From Martelella radicis (GTDB taxonomy: Bacteria; Pseudomonadota; Alphaproteobacteria; Rhizobiales; Rhizobiaceae): 54,583 nucleotides of DNA. Location of the stretch: assembly GCF_014196625.1 (NCBI RefSeq), contig NZ_JACIDZ010000021.1:1-54583 (forward strand). Reading direction: 5' to 3'. Shown here one piece after another: positions 27,138 through 35,282 of this stretch. Numbering within the stretch: the stretch's first letter is position 1; each line of letters opens with the position of its first letter. The notes beneath the pieces are model-generated. The model had not been told where the DNA came from. It saw only the letters and a program-made list of their open reading frames with translations, and did not search any database. A program made the position numbers and the translations under genes.

Positions 27138-28283
27138 TTGCCCAGCCCCGAACGCGCTGCACACAAGACCTCTCTTCCTGATCTGCGGACCATTGTCCGC
27201 CGCGAGCGCTTTCTCGGCCTCACGCTCGCGACCTGCCTTCTCGTCCTGCTGTTCGAGGACTGGGTGTTCTCCGGTCTCGACAATCCATTTCACCTCGTCC
27301 CGGTGATGGCCTGGCTTTTTTTCGTCGTTCTCGCCACGGCAATCGGCGTTGTCCGCCATGCCGAGGCGCTTTCGGAACGCCTTGGCGAACCGTTCGGAAC
27401 GCTGGTGCTTACGCTCTCCATCACCGGCATCGAGGTGATGAGCATCACCGCCGTGATGCTGCACGGCGAGAACAACCCGGCCCTTGTCCGAGACACTCTG
27501 TTTTCCGTGGTGATGATCATCATGGGCGGCATGGTCGGCATCTCCCTCCTGCTCGGGGCGTTTCGCCACTGGGAACTGACTTTCAACCTCCAAGGCGCCA
27601 ATGCCTATCTCGGCGTGATCATTCCGCTTGCCGCCTTCAGCCTGATCCTTCCCGACCTGACGCTCTCGACTGCCGGACCGACGCTTTCGCCCCTGCAGAA
27701 GGTCATGGTCGGGGCCATGCCCGCGGGGCTCTACATCGTTTTCCTGCTGATCCAGACCGGCAGGCATCGCGGCTATTTCGCCCAGCCGACAGACGAAGCC
27801 GAGGACGAGGAGACGCACGAGGGGTCCGGTGCGCCGGCGCTGTTCCATGTCCTGCTGCTGTTTAGCTACATCATCCCGGTCGTTTTTCTCGTTGAGCAAT
27901 TCGCCAGGCCCGTCGACTACGTAATCGAAACGCTCGGCGCGCCGGCGACAATCGGCGGCATCCTCATGGCGATCCTGGTGACCACGCCCGAAGGGATTGG
28001 CGGCGTCCGCGCGGCCATGAACCGGCGGCTCCAGTCCTCGGTCAACATCTTCCTTGGCTCGGTTCTCGCCACGATCGGCCTTACCGTACCGATCATGCTG
28101 GTCATCTCCAGCCTGCTTGGCCTCGATCTGGAACTGGGCCTCGAGCCCGCCGACACGCTGTTGCTCGTCCTCATCCTGTCCGTCAGCTTCGTAACCTTTT
28201 CGAGCGGCCGCACACATGTGCTCCAGGGCGCGGTTCACTTCTTGATCTTCATCGCATTTCTCATCCTGAGCTATAGTGGATAA
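27138..28283 (+). CDS. Ca2+:H+ antiporter family protein (ChaA/CAX type)
   Basis: This 381-residue inner-membrane protein has about 11 hydrophobic segments arranged as two repeats of the cation/Ca2+ exchanger fold. The acidic ion-site helices are visible as ITGIEVMSITAVMLHGEN in the first half and LVTTPEGIGGVRAAMNRRLQ...NIFLGSVLATIGLTVP in the second. The central loop is acidic (DEAEDEETHEG), as often seen in this family. The start is a TTG at 27138, eight bases after AAGAGGAG; an upstream in-frame ATG at 27084 lacks a ribosome site and would add a non-hydrophobic leader. It lies 109 bases after tamB and 36 bases before the channel gene, with which it probably forms an operon. ChaA can also move Na+ or K+, so ion choice is not certain. 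Confidence 0.9.
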   Translation: MPSPERAAHKTSLPDLRTIVRRERFLGLTLATCLLVLLFEDWVFSGLDNPFHLVPVMAWLFFVVLATAIGVVRHAEALSERLGEPFGTLVLTLSITGIEVMSITAVMLHGENNPALVRDTLFSVVMIIMGGMVGISLLLGAFRHWELTFNLQGANAYLGVIIPLAAFSLILPDLTLSTAGPTLSPLQKVMVGAMPAGLYIVFLLIQTGRHRGYFAQPTDEAEDEETHEGSGAPALFHVLLLFSYIIPVVFLVEQFARPVDYVIETLGAPATIGGILMAILVTTPEGIGGVRAAMNRRLQSSVNIFLGSVLATIGLTVPIMLVISSLLGLDLELGLEPADTLLLVLILSVSFVTFSSGRTHVLQGAVHFLIFIAFLILSYSG

Positions 28284-28319
28284 GCTAAGACGAACGCAGC
28301 CGGAAAGGGCGGACCTACG

Positions 28320-29450
28320 ATGACGACAGCAGGCAAGGCACGGTTTTCAGGGGTGGGGCTCAGCTTCTTGCTCGGCCTCCTCCTCTCACTGCTCGTTCCC
28401 GTTCTGACAACGCCGGGCGCATGGGCGCAGGAGGGGGAGCAGCCGCGCGAAGTGCGCGTCGGCTACCGCGTCACGCCCCCTTTCGTCACCCGCGACAGCG
28501 AGGGCAATTTCAGCGGAATGGCCGCCGAACTGTGGAAGGAGATCGCCGACGGGCTCGACATCAAGGCCACCTATGTCGAATACCCCACGATCGCAGATCT
28601 TCTCGCCGCCATCAGGTCTAAAGACCTCGATGTTGCCGTTGGCGCCATCTCGATCACCGAGGATCGCGCCGAAGTGGTGGATTTCACCCAACCCTGGTTC
28701 GATTCCGGTCTCAGGGTCATGGTCGACGATCGCTCCTCCTCCTCGCTCGCCAATATCTGGAATGGTCTCGCCGAGGCCGGCTACCTGCGCTATTATGGCT
28801 GGCTCTTGGTTTTCATCATTGTCGGAACCGTGGGCCTCACCTTCTTCGACCGCCATTTCGACAAGAATTTCCCGCGCCGCTGGCGCGAGGGCGTGGCCGA
28901 AAGCTTCTATGCGGTGATGCTGGTGGTCACGAAGGGATCGCTTCCCAGCCGCACCAGGCTTTTCGGCTGGATCGGCCGGGTCTTTGCCGCCTTCTGGCTG
29001 GTCATCGGCATCGCCGTCGTCGCCTATGTCACCTCCTCCGTCACCAGCGTCATGACCAATATCGCGATCACCGGCAGCGTCACCGGACCCGACGACCTGC
29101 CCGGGCGGACCGTGGGCGTCTTCCGGGGCTCCACCGCCGAGAATCTGGCGCGACGCGAGGGCTATGATTTCGTCACCTTTGGCGGGATCGAAGAGGCGGT
29201 CGACGCCTTGCGCAGCGCCGAAGTCGACGCGCTGGTCGCCGATGCGCCGGTGCTGGAATATTACAAGGCGCAGAATCCGGGCCTCGGTCTCGATGTCGTC
29301 GGGCGGCTGTTCGCGCCGGACAAGTTCGGCTTCGCCCTGCCCTATGGAGAAGACACGCTGATCTATCCGGTCACCGTGCGCCTCCTCGCCCTGCAGGAGA
29401 GCGGTTATGTGAAGGAACTGAGCCAGCGATATTTCGGTGACGAACGGTAA
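28320..29450 (+). CDS. Prokaryotic ionotropic glutamate receptor-like ligand-gated channel
   Basis: This 376-residue protein is built like GluR0. A signal peptide (about 1-36) is followed by periplasmic-binding-protein lobe S1 (about 44-140). Then come membrane helix M1 (about 158-176), a pore loop (about 194-212), helix M2 (about 218-242), and lobe S2 (about 252-372). The ligand-carboxylate Arg is present as Arg116 in SITEDRAEVVDFTQPW. Asp308 in VDALVADAPV is well placed for the amino group, suggesting an amino-acid ligand. The pore loop reads VVTKGSLPSR where potassium-selective relatives have TVGYGD, so selectivity must differ. It follows a Ca2+/H+ antiporter-like gene by 36 bases. A plain amino-acid-binding protein is ruled out by the two membrane helices inserted between the lobes. 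Confidence 0.88.
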   Translation: MTTAGKARFSGVGLSFLLGLLLSLLVPVLTTPGAWAQEGEQPREVRVGYRVTPPFVTRDSEGNFSGMAAELWKEIADGLDIKATYVEYPTIADLLAAIRSKDLDVAVGAISITEDRAEVVDFTQPWFDSGLRVMVDDRSSSSLANIWNGLAEAGYLRYYGWLLVFIIVGTVGLTFFDRHFDKNFPRRWREGVAESFYAVMLVVTKGSLPSRTRLFGWIGRVFAAFWLVIGIAVVAYVTSSVTSVMTNIAITGSVTGPDDLPGRTVGVFRGSTAENLARREGYDFVTFGGIEEAVDALRSAEVDALVADAPVLEYYKAQNPGLGLDVVGRLFAPDKFGFALPYGEDTLIYPVTVRLLALQESGYVKELSQRYFGDER

Positions 29451-29456
29451 GACGCC

Positions 29457-30566
29457 TCACCCCGCACGCCGCGCCAGGATCGCCTCAAGCCTTGGAGCCC
29501 TGTATCCCGGCACGGCATGATTGGCGAAGCCCAAGAAGCCGCCGATCCGGATCGCGACCTTTTGCGCATGATTGCGAGCAATATCGGAGAGCTTGTGGTC
29601 GAGATAGGGATTGGCGAAGCGATCGAGCGTCTCGTCGATATAGCGATCCGCCTCCGCGCCGCGTCCCTCGGCGGCGAAGGCCGGCAGCACCTCATCCATA
29701 TAAAGGTTGAAGAGGTCAGCGCGGATATTCTTCTCTTCCATCAGCTCGCGCACGAATGATTGCCGCCCGCCTGCCCTCTGCCAGTTCTCGACAAGATAGG
29801 TGTGGCCGAGATTGAGGACGAAGAGCTTCATCGTCTCAACTTCGTTAAGATCGCCCACCACTTTCAAAGCCGGATGAGAACAGGGAAGCGTCAGGCCGAC
29901 ACAAGCTTCGATCGCCCAGAGCGCATAGGGTTCGGTGACTGCGCCCGCCGGCTCAAGCGGCTCGGAAACGATCCGGTCGACGAGCGAGTTAACCCACAGA
30001 ACCCGGGTCTCGAGCCAGCGCGCGTAATCTGCGGAAAGTCGTTCGGCGACCGGCAACACGCGCGCCTTCAGCGCCGCCCCGTTCTCGTGCAGCAGTTCGC
30101 AGGGCATGATCTGCAGCGGTCGGGCATTGGCCCTGAAACGCGAAAACAGAAGATGGGCGAGTTTGGCGGGAAAGGACATCGCCTGGCTGAAGGCGGGATT
30201 GCTGTCTTCCGGGCGGGGCAGAAACCCCTGCTCCGTGGTGTTGGAGAGAATGATCTCCGCTTCATCGCGCAGAACCCGCTCGACCTCCAAGCGGTCTTCG
30301 GCCGTCGACAAGGCCTTGCAGATGCTGGTGACCTTCAGGATCTTGTCGACGGGGGCGCCTTGAAGCAGACCGCGAATCCGCACGTTGAAACCGTTCTGGA
30401 GGGCAAGCGATCGCAGTCGAAGCGCCCGTGCGGGATCTCCAGAGGTCTGAACCACCGTTATCGGTCCGACCGCTCTCCCACCCTTCAGCCCCTCGGAAAT
30501 GAAGAGGTCCGCATGGGCTTGCAGAAAGCGGCTGGTGCCGAATTGCACGATCGGCGTCGCCGACAT
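29457..30566 (-). CDS. Mannitol dehydrogenase family oxidoreductase (tagaturonate/fructuronate reductase-like)
   Basis: This 369-residue polyol dehydrogenase of the long-chain mannitol dehydrogenase family resembles the UxaB branch. It begins VQFGTSRFLQAHADLF, the characteristic Rossmann variant, and has MPCELLHENGAALK in place of the common SCDN, plus VGDLNEVETMKLFVLNLGHTYL containing the catalytic Lys/Asn/His region. UxaB reduces tagaturonate to altronate in galacturonate breakdown, which would suit the pectin-related genes further right. It is shorter than E. coli UxaB (483), so the exact substrate is open. It has its own promoter (30607-30635), so it is probably not part of the TRAP operon upstream. 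It converges on the channel gene with six bases between stops. Confidence 0.85.
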   Translation of the reverse strand: MSATPIVQFGTSRFLQAHADLFISEGLKGGRAVGPITVVQTSGDPARALRLRSLALQNGFNVRIRGLLQGAPVDKILKVTSICKALSTAEDRLEVERVLRDEAEIILSNTTEQGFLPRPEDSNPAFSQAMSFPAKLAHLLFSRFRANARPLQIMPCELLHENGAALKARVLPVAERLSADYARWLETRVLWVNSLVDRIVSEPLEPAGAVTEPYALWAIEACVGLTLPCSHPALKVVGDLNEVETMKLFVLNLGHTYLVENWQRAGGRQSFVRELMEEKNIRADLFNLYMDEVLPAFAAEGRGAEADRYIDETLDRFANPYLDHKLSDIARNHAQKVAIRIGGFLGFANHAVPGYRAPRLEAILARRAG

Positions 30567-30606
30567 TTAAGCGCCCCTTTGCTGTGCAGCACACGACAAG
30601 ATGGCC

Positions 30607-30635
30607 ATCATCCGCCTTAATTTATCCATTGTCAA
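30607..30635 (-). promoter_or_regulatory. Promoter of the mannitol dehydrogenase-family gene
   Basis: On the minus strand TTGACA (30635-30630), 17 bases, then GATGAT (30612-30607). It lies 41 bases upstream of the start codon. The -35 element is perfect and the -10 matches four of six positions. Confidence 0.55.
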
Positions 30636-30671
30636 AAATGCGCCCGATGGTGGAGCTGCTCCGGACGATAT

Positions 30672-30696
30672 GCGCCGCCGCCGTGCATGGCGGCGC
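30672..30696 (-). terminator. Hairpin after the TRAP operon
   Basis: GCGCCGCC and GGCGGCGC pair around a 9-base loop, 9 bases past the dctM stop codon on the minus strand. There is no T-run, so it may protect or end the operon transcript only partly. Confidence 0.4.
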
Positions 30697-30704
30697 AGCG
30701 GGGT

Positions 30705-32018
30705 TCAAAGGCGAGCGAGCCATGTCGCGATCGCCGGGAAGGCAACGATCAGGACGAGCGAAACGAGCATGGCACCGACAAACGGCAAGGCACCCCTAAA
30801 AATGTCGGAGACTTTCAGCGATCGGTCATTGATCGCCGATTTGATGATATAGACCGAAAGGCCGAATGGCGGCGTCAGCAGCCCGACCTCGACGGCCACA
30901 ACGGTCAGTACGCCGAACCAGATCAGGTCGAACCCTGCGGCTTCCGCGACCGGCAACGCGATCGGCAACAGGATCAGCATGATCGAGATGGAATCGATCA
31001 GGCAACCGAGCGCGATGATCAAGAGCAGGTAGAGCAGAAGGAAGCCATAGGGGCCGATCGGGCCCGACAGCATGGTTTCCGCCAGAAAACGCGGGACGCC
31101 CGAAAGCGCCAGCATGCGGCTGAAGAACGTCGCGGCCAAAATCAGAAACAGCACCGAAACGGTAATCTGCCCGGTTTCAACCAGCAAGTTCCAGAAGGAG
31201 CGCGGCGTCAGCGAGCGCCGCAGAAGCGCAATCAACAGGGCGCCAAGCGCACCGGCCGCACCGGCCTCGGTCGGATTGAGGAAACCGCCATAAAGCCCAC
31301 CGAGGACGAGCAGCATCAAGAAGATGATCGGCACCGCCTTGCGGGCAAGCGCCAGCCAGCCGATCTCCTCGTCGTGGGTCTCCGGCTTTTCCGGCGTGAA
31401 GACGAAATCCGGCTTCAGCCATGCCAGAAGGAAGATGGTGAGCGAGAAGGCAAAGGCCAGAAGAAGGCCCGGACCGACGCCGGCAAGAAACATCCGCCCG
31501 ACTGATTCCTCTGCGAGAACCGCATAGACGATCATCAGCAGCGAGGGCGGGATCAGCATGCCGAGAACGGAGGAGCCGGCGACGACCCCGGTCGCGAATT
31601 TGGCCGTATAGCCGTGGCGCGTCATCTCCGGCACCGCGACCCGGCTGAACACGGTGGCAGACGCGATGGAAACGCCGGTGATCGCGGCAAACACGGCATT
31701 GGCGAAGACCGTGGCGATACCAAGCCCGGCGGTGATCCGGCCCATCCGCTTCTGGAACACGTCGAACGTATCCTTGCCGACTTTGGAAATCGTCACCAGA
31801 AGGCCCATCAGCACGAAGAGCGGGACGATGGCGTAGAGATATTCCCTGAGCGAGTTGTTGGCGACGGCGCCGAGCATGCGCATGGAAACCGGTTCGCCGC
31901 GAATGGCCGCAACGCCGATGAAGGACACGAACAGCATGCTGACGCCGATCGGCATGCCGACATAGATCAGGACAAGCAGGCCAGCGATCGCCAGGCCTCC
32001 GATTTCGAGCGGGCTCAT
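30705..32018 (-). CDS. dctM: TRAP transporter large permease (DctM), catabolic island
   Basis: This 437-residue inner-membrane protein is the substrate-translocating subunit of a tripartite ATP-independent periplasmic transporter, driven by an ion gradient. It has about 12-14 hydrophobic segments with typical DctM runs: VGMPIGVSMLFVSF near the start, ITGVSIASATVFSRVAVPEM, VAGSSVLGMLIPPSLLMIVYAVL and LGCLIDSISIMLILLPIALPV. Its start overlaps the DctQ stop by four bases (ATGA). It is the last gene of a six-gene operon starting at the citryl-CoA-lyase-like gene. A GC hairpin follows. Substrate is expected to be an organic acid, unidentified. Confidence 0.95.
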   Translation of the reverse strand: MSPLEIGGLAIAGLLVLIYVGMPIGVSMLFVSFIGVAAIRGEPVSMRMLGAVANNSLREYLYAIVPLFVLMGLLVTISKVGKDTFDVFQKRMGRITAGLGIATVFANAVFAAITGVSIASATVFSRVAVPEMTRHGYTAKFATGVVAGSSVLGMLIPPSLLMIVYAVLAEESVGRMFLAGVGPGLLLAFAFSLTIFLLAWLKPDFVFTPEKPETHDEEIGWLALARKAVPIIFLMLLVLGGLYGGFLNPTEAGAAGALGALLIALLRRSLTPRSFWNLLVETGQITVSVLFLILAATFFSRMLALSGVPRFLAETMLSGPIGPYGFLLLYLLLIIALGCLIDSISIMLILLPIALPVAEAAGFDLIWFGVLTVVAVEVGLLTPPFGLSVYIIKSAINDRSLKVSDIFRGALPFVGAMLVSLVLIVAFPAIATWLARL

Positions 32019-32578
32019 GGATGGTCTCCGGCATTTCGGCAGGCGAGAAGGTCGCTCAAGGCGCGGACGAGGAATTCGAGCGCGGCGACGCTGACACCCA
32101 GGACGATGAAGGCGCGGAACGGCCAGACCGGCAGGGTGGCAATGCCGGTGACCCCGATATATTCGCCGGACGCCCAGTCCTTCTGCAGGATCAGGAAACT
32201 CGACCAGGCGATCAGGCCGATCATCGCCGCGCCGGTGAGATTGAAAATCGCCGACAGCAGACTGCCGGCCACCGGCCGCTTCAGCCTGAAGGCGGGAAAG
32301 AAGATCTCGGTCCGGGCGAGCCTGTCCGCGCGGATGGTGGTGGCAAGCTGCAGCGAGACGATCATGACCAGAAGCAGCGCGCCGAGCTCGGAGACCAGCG
32401 GCAGCGACGAGCCCAGCAGGTTGCGCATGAAGATATCGGCCGAGATGACCAGCATCAGCACCAGAATGAGCACGGTTCCAAGCGCCGCAAGACCATCGAC
32501 AAGCATGTGCCAGGCCCGCCCGAGGGCGTTCGGGGGGCGCCCGTCAGGATGACGGGCGCTTTCGGTGGTGGATGACAT
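32015..32578 (-). CDS. dctQ: TRAP transporter small permease (DctQ), catabolic island
   Basis: This 187-residue protein has four hydrophobic segments (about 28-50, 62-85, 103-128 and 148-170). It has the DctQ features of an early Asp/Arg pair in ISADIFMRNLLGSSLPLVSELGALLLV and the Arg-rich loop after the second helix. It forms the membrane complex with DctM. The gene overlaps dctM by four bases and begins nine bases after the dctP stop, so all three are translated from one message. Confidence 0.92.
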   Translation of the reverse strand: MSSTTESARHPDGRPPNALGRAWHMLVDGLAALGTVLILVLMLVISADIFMRNLLGSSLPLVSELGALLLVMIVSLQLATTIRADRLARTEIFFPAFRLKRPVAGSLLSAIFNLTGAAMIGLIAWSSFLILQKDWASGEYIGVTGIATLPVWPFRAFIVLGVSVAALEFLVRALSDLLACRNAGDHP

Positions 32579-32587
32579 CGGGCCGCC

Positions 32588-33661
32588 CTACTGGTCCCAG
32601 TCGCGCATCGGCGTTTCGCCGCGTTCGCGCAGACCGTCCATATAGGCGCTCAGAAATTCGCGCGCCGGAAGGCCCTGGGCCTCCAGATTGTCGGCCCATT
32701 CGCCGGCAAGATCGGGAAGCATGGCAACCCAGGCTTCACGTTCCTCCTCGGGCATTTCGACGAGCGTCACCGGCGGGTTCTGGTCGGCGCCGAGTTCCAC
32801 CATCGCCTGAAGGGCAGCCTCATGGCCTTCCAGAAGCTGCTTGCCGTGGGCGGCGGTGTAATATTTGCCGGCCTCGATCATTGCGTCCTGGACTTCCGTC
32901 GGCAGCGTATCCCAGATATCGCGGTTGATGGCGAGCGCGCCGGAGAAGGACACGGCCGCATCGAAGCGGTTGAGATAGGGCGCGACCTCATAGAGCTTCG
33001 CAGGCTTCGCGCCGAGCGCAAGCGTCAGCACGCCGTCGGAAACGCCGGTCTGGATATCGGTGTAGAAAGTGGTCAGCGCGCCGTCCACGGCATTGGCGCC
33101 GGTTCCGCGCAGCCAGGTGCCGAGCACGCCGGGGGCTGAGATCTTCATGCCCTCGATATCGGCGATGCCTTCGATCGGCTCCTTGGTGTAGATGTCGTAC
33201 ATATCGGTGCCGGTCAGGCCGAGAACCTTCAGATTGTACTGTTCCCATTCCTCGCGGAAGGCCTCGTTGTTCTCCATCAGATCTTCCATCACCTCGAGCT
33301 GAAGCTGAGGATTTGCGGTGGAGAACGGCGCGTAGCTCGTCGCCTGGCTGAGCGGCAGCTTCGCCGGCTCCAGCAGCGAGAAGACCCAGCCGATATCGGT
33401 GATGCCTTCCTCGACGGAAGACAGCGTGGCATTCGCCTTGTAGAGCTGGCCGCCGAAGGCCTCATTCCAGTTGATCTTGTAATCGCCGGTCTCGGCGAGG
33501 ATCTCATCGGTCTTTGCCATGAAATGGGTCTGGATCATGCCGACCCACGGGATCACCGTCGGATGGCTGGAGGCCACCGTCAGGTTGATGGTTTCCTGCG
33601 CGAAGAGCGCCGAGGGCATCGCCACCATGGCGACAGTCGTCAGTCTCAGAAAATTACGCAT
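32588..33661 (-). CDS. dctP: TRAP transporter substrate-binding protein (DctP), catabolic island
   Basis: This 357-residue periplasmic binding protein has a signal peptide (about 1-21, ending ALFAQE). The fold is DctP-type, with WNEAFGGQLYKANATLSSVEEGITDIGW and FYTDIQTGVSDGVLT. In most family members an Arg in a G-x-K-x-R motif clamps the ligand carboxylate; here the segment reads IEGMKISAPG, so Ser takes that place. This suggests a different carboxylate contact or an unusual ligand. The gene lies between a YciI-like gene and dctQ in the same operon as a CoA-transferase and a citryl-CoA-lyase-like enzyme, which points to an organic acid fed straight into CoA chemistry. Confidence 0.94.
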   Translation of the reverse strand: MRNFLRLTTVAMVAMPSALFAQETINLTVASSHPTVIPWVGMIQTHFMAKTDEILAETGDYKINWNEAFGGQLYKANATLSSVEEGITDIGWVFSLLEPAKLPLSQATSYAPFSTANPQLQLEVMEDLMENNEAFREEWEQYNLKVLGLTGTDMYDIYTKEPIEGIADIEGMKISAPGVLGTWLRGTGANAVDGALTTFYTDIQTGVSDGVLTLALGAKPAKLYEVAPYLNRFDAAVSFSGALAINRDIWDTLPTEVQDAMIEAGKYYTAAHGKQLLEGHEAALQAMVELGADQNPPVTLVEMPEEEREAWVAMLPDLAGEWADNLEAQGLPAREFLSAYMDGLRERGETPMRDWDQ

Positions 33662-33685
33662 GTTTTCTCCTCCCGAAAGATGCGT

Positions 33686-34081
33686 TCAGTCGATCACGAA
33701 TGTCTGCGTCGAATAGTCGAGCCGGACGGAAACCCGGCCCTCATTGATCATCCAGGGACGTACCCTGAATCGCCGCGCTCCGGCCTTGTGCATGGGGTCG
33801 TTGCGGGCAATCTCGGTTGCAGCTTCCACGCTTTCGGCGCGGATGATCACCATGCCCTCGCCCGCCCAGTTCTCGCCGTCATCGGAAAAGAGCGGGCCCG
33901 CGGCATAGAGCACGCCGTCCCGTTCCAACCCGACCTGATAGGCGAGATGGGCCTCCATGTTCTCAAACACCGGACCCATGCCGTTCGTCGCCTCGGTGAA
34001 GACGGCGAACAGTTTCTTCTGCAGCATGGCCTTGCTGGCTTCCATCACGGCTGCCGCCGGAACGGTCTCTGTCTCTTGCAT
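33686..34081 (-). CDS. YciI-like protein
   Basis: This 131-residue protein of the YciI/dimeric alpha-beta barrel family is recognisable by AHLAYQVGLERDGVLYAAGPLFSDDG and by DPMHKAGARRFRVRPWMINEG near the end. YciI-like enzymes include dehydrochlorinases, and related dimeric barrels include muconolactone isomerases in aromatic catabolism, which fits a role in processing a ring-cleavage product. That role is inferred from family and position. The start is set at the ATG at 34081, preceded by AGGAGG about ten bases away; an in-frame GTG at 34090 overlaps that ribosome site. It is the third gene of the operon. Confidence 0.85.
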   Translation of the reverse strand: MQETETVPAAAVMEASKAMLQKKLFAVFTEATNGMGPVFENMEAHLAYQVGLERDGVLYAAGPLFSDDGENWAGEGMVIIRAESVEAATEIARNDPMHKAGARRFRVRPWMINEGRVSVRLDYSTQTFVID

Positions 34082-34122
34082 GCCGGTCACCTCCTCCTTG
34101 TGGCCGTTGCCATATGCGCCGA

Positions 34123-35268
34123 TCAGCCGGCCTTGCGGCGGGCGATCTCGGCGCGGATCTCAGCACCGTGCTGATCGAGCAGCGGCGGCGCGCCGATCTC
34201 GGTTTCGACAGCCTCGTCAAAGCTGTAGGGCGGGCGCACGGTCTTGGTCTTTCCCTTTTCCGGGTGGTCCATCTCGACGGCGATCTTCAGGTGCTGCGCC
34301 TGCGGGTCATCGAGCGCCTCGTCGCTGTCGTAAGCCGGCGCATGGGGCACGCCGGCCTCAAGCAATTTCTCGCACCAGGCATCCCGCGTTTCGGTCTTGA
34401 AGACGGGCGTCAGGATCTCGATAAGATCGTCCTGGTGCTGGATGCGTTCCAGCCGCTCGGCAAAGCGCGGATCATCGGCAAGCCCTTCCTGTCGGGTCGC
34501 CTGAAGCAGCCCTTCCCAGAACTTGGCGGGCGAGGACATGTGGATCGCCACCCATTTTCCGTCCGCGCATTCGAATGTGTAGCTCTGCGAAACGGTCGGG
34601 CGCGAGAGCGGTCCCATGACTTCGCCGACAGCGAAATAATGGGTGAAGCTGTCGAGGTTGAAATGGGTCATCGCCTCTAGCATCGAGATATCGATGCGTC
34701 GGCCCTTGCCGGTGCTCGTGCGCTCCAGAAGCGCGGCGAGAATGGCCATGGCGGCGTATTGCCCGGTGAGCGCATCGGCAATCGCCGGGCCGATGACGCG
34801 CGGATTGGTCGGCGGCGTCACCAGCCGCAGGAAGCCGCTGGCCGCCTGGGCGACGGTATCGAATGCCGGGCGGTCGCGCGCAGGTCCCGTCTGGCCGAAA
34901 CCGGAGATCGCGCAATAGATCAGGTCCGGCTTTACCTTGCGTAAGTCCGCCTCGCCGACACCCAGCCGCTCGGAAACGCCGGGGCGAAAGTTCTGGATGA
35001 ACACATCGGCGGTGGAGACAAGATCGTGCAGGAAGGCCAATTCGGCCGGATCCTTGGTATCGATCGCGATCGAGCGCTTGTTGCGGTTATAGGTCTGGTA
35101 ATGCGGCGAATAGAGCCCGCCCTTGAAGGCGCGGAAGGGATCGCCCGCGCCCGGCCTCTCGACCTTGATCACATCGGCGCCGAGATCGCCGAGATGCATG
35201 GCGGCGGCCGGCCCTGTGATATAGGTGCCGAGTTCGATAACCCTGATGTTCTTGAGGATCTTGACCAT
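34123..35268 (-). CDS. CaiB/BaiF family (class III) CoA-transferase
   Basis: This 381-residue family III CoA-transferase moves CoA between acids through an aspartyl-CoA thioester. The family fold is clear from VIELGTYITGPAAAMHLGDLGADVIKVERPGAGDPFR at the start, SGFGQTGPARDRPAFD in the middle and KGRRIDISMLEAM. The expected nucleophile is Asp165 in GPAIADALTGQYAAM, close to Asp169 of formyl-CoA transferase. Length fits the shorter single-unit members (380-430). It lies 14 bases after the citryl-CoA-lyase-like gene and should supply its CoA-ester substrate. The acid acceptor is not identifiable from sequence. Confidence 0.93.
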   Translation of the reverse strand: MVKILKNIRVIELGTYITGPAAAMHLGDLGADVIKVERPGAGDPFRAFKGGLYSPHYQTYNRNKRSIAIDTKDPAELAFLHDLVSTADVFIQNFRPGVSERLGVGEADLRKVKPDLIYCAISGFGQTGPARDRPAFDTVAQAASGFLRLVTPPTNPRVIGPAIADALTGQYAAMAILAALLERTSTGKGRRIDISMLEAMTHFNLDSFTHYFAVGEVMGPLSRPTVSQSYTFECADGKWVAIHMSSPAKFWEGLLQATRQEGLADDPRFAERLERIQHQDDLIEILTPVFKTETRDAWCEKLLEAGVPHAPAYDSDEALDDPQAQHLKIAVEMDHPEKGKTKTVRPPYSFDEAVETEIGAPPLLDQHGAEIRAEIARRKAG

Positions 35269-35282
35269 CCGGCTCTTCCCGA

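Noticed and set aside
25631-27283. A 550-residue open frame antisense to tamB
   Set aside because: Composition is that of antisense shadow; it crosses the tamB end and the antiporter start without any motif.
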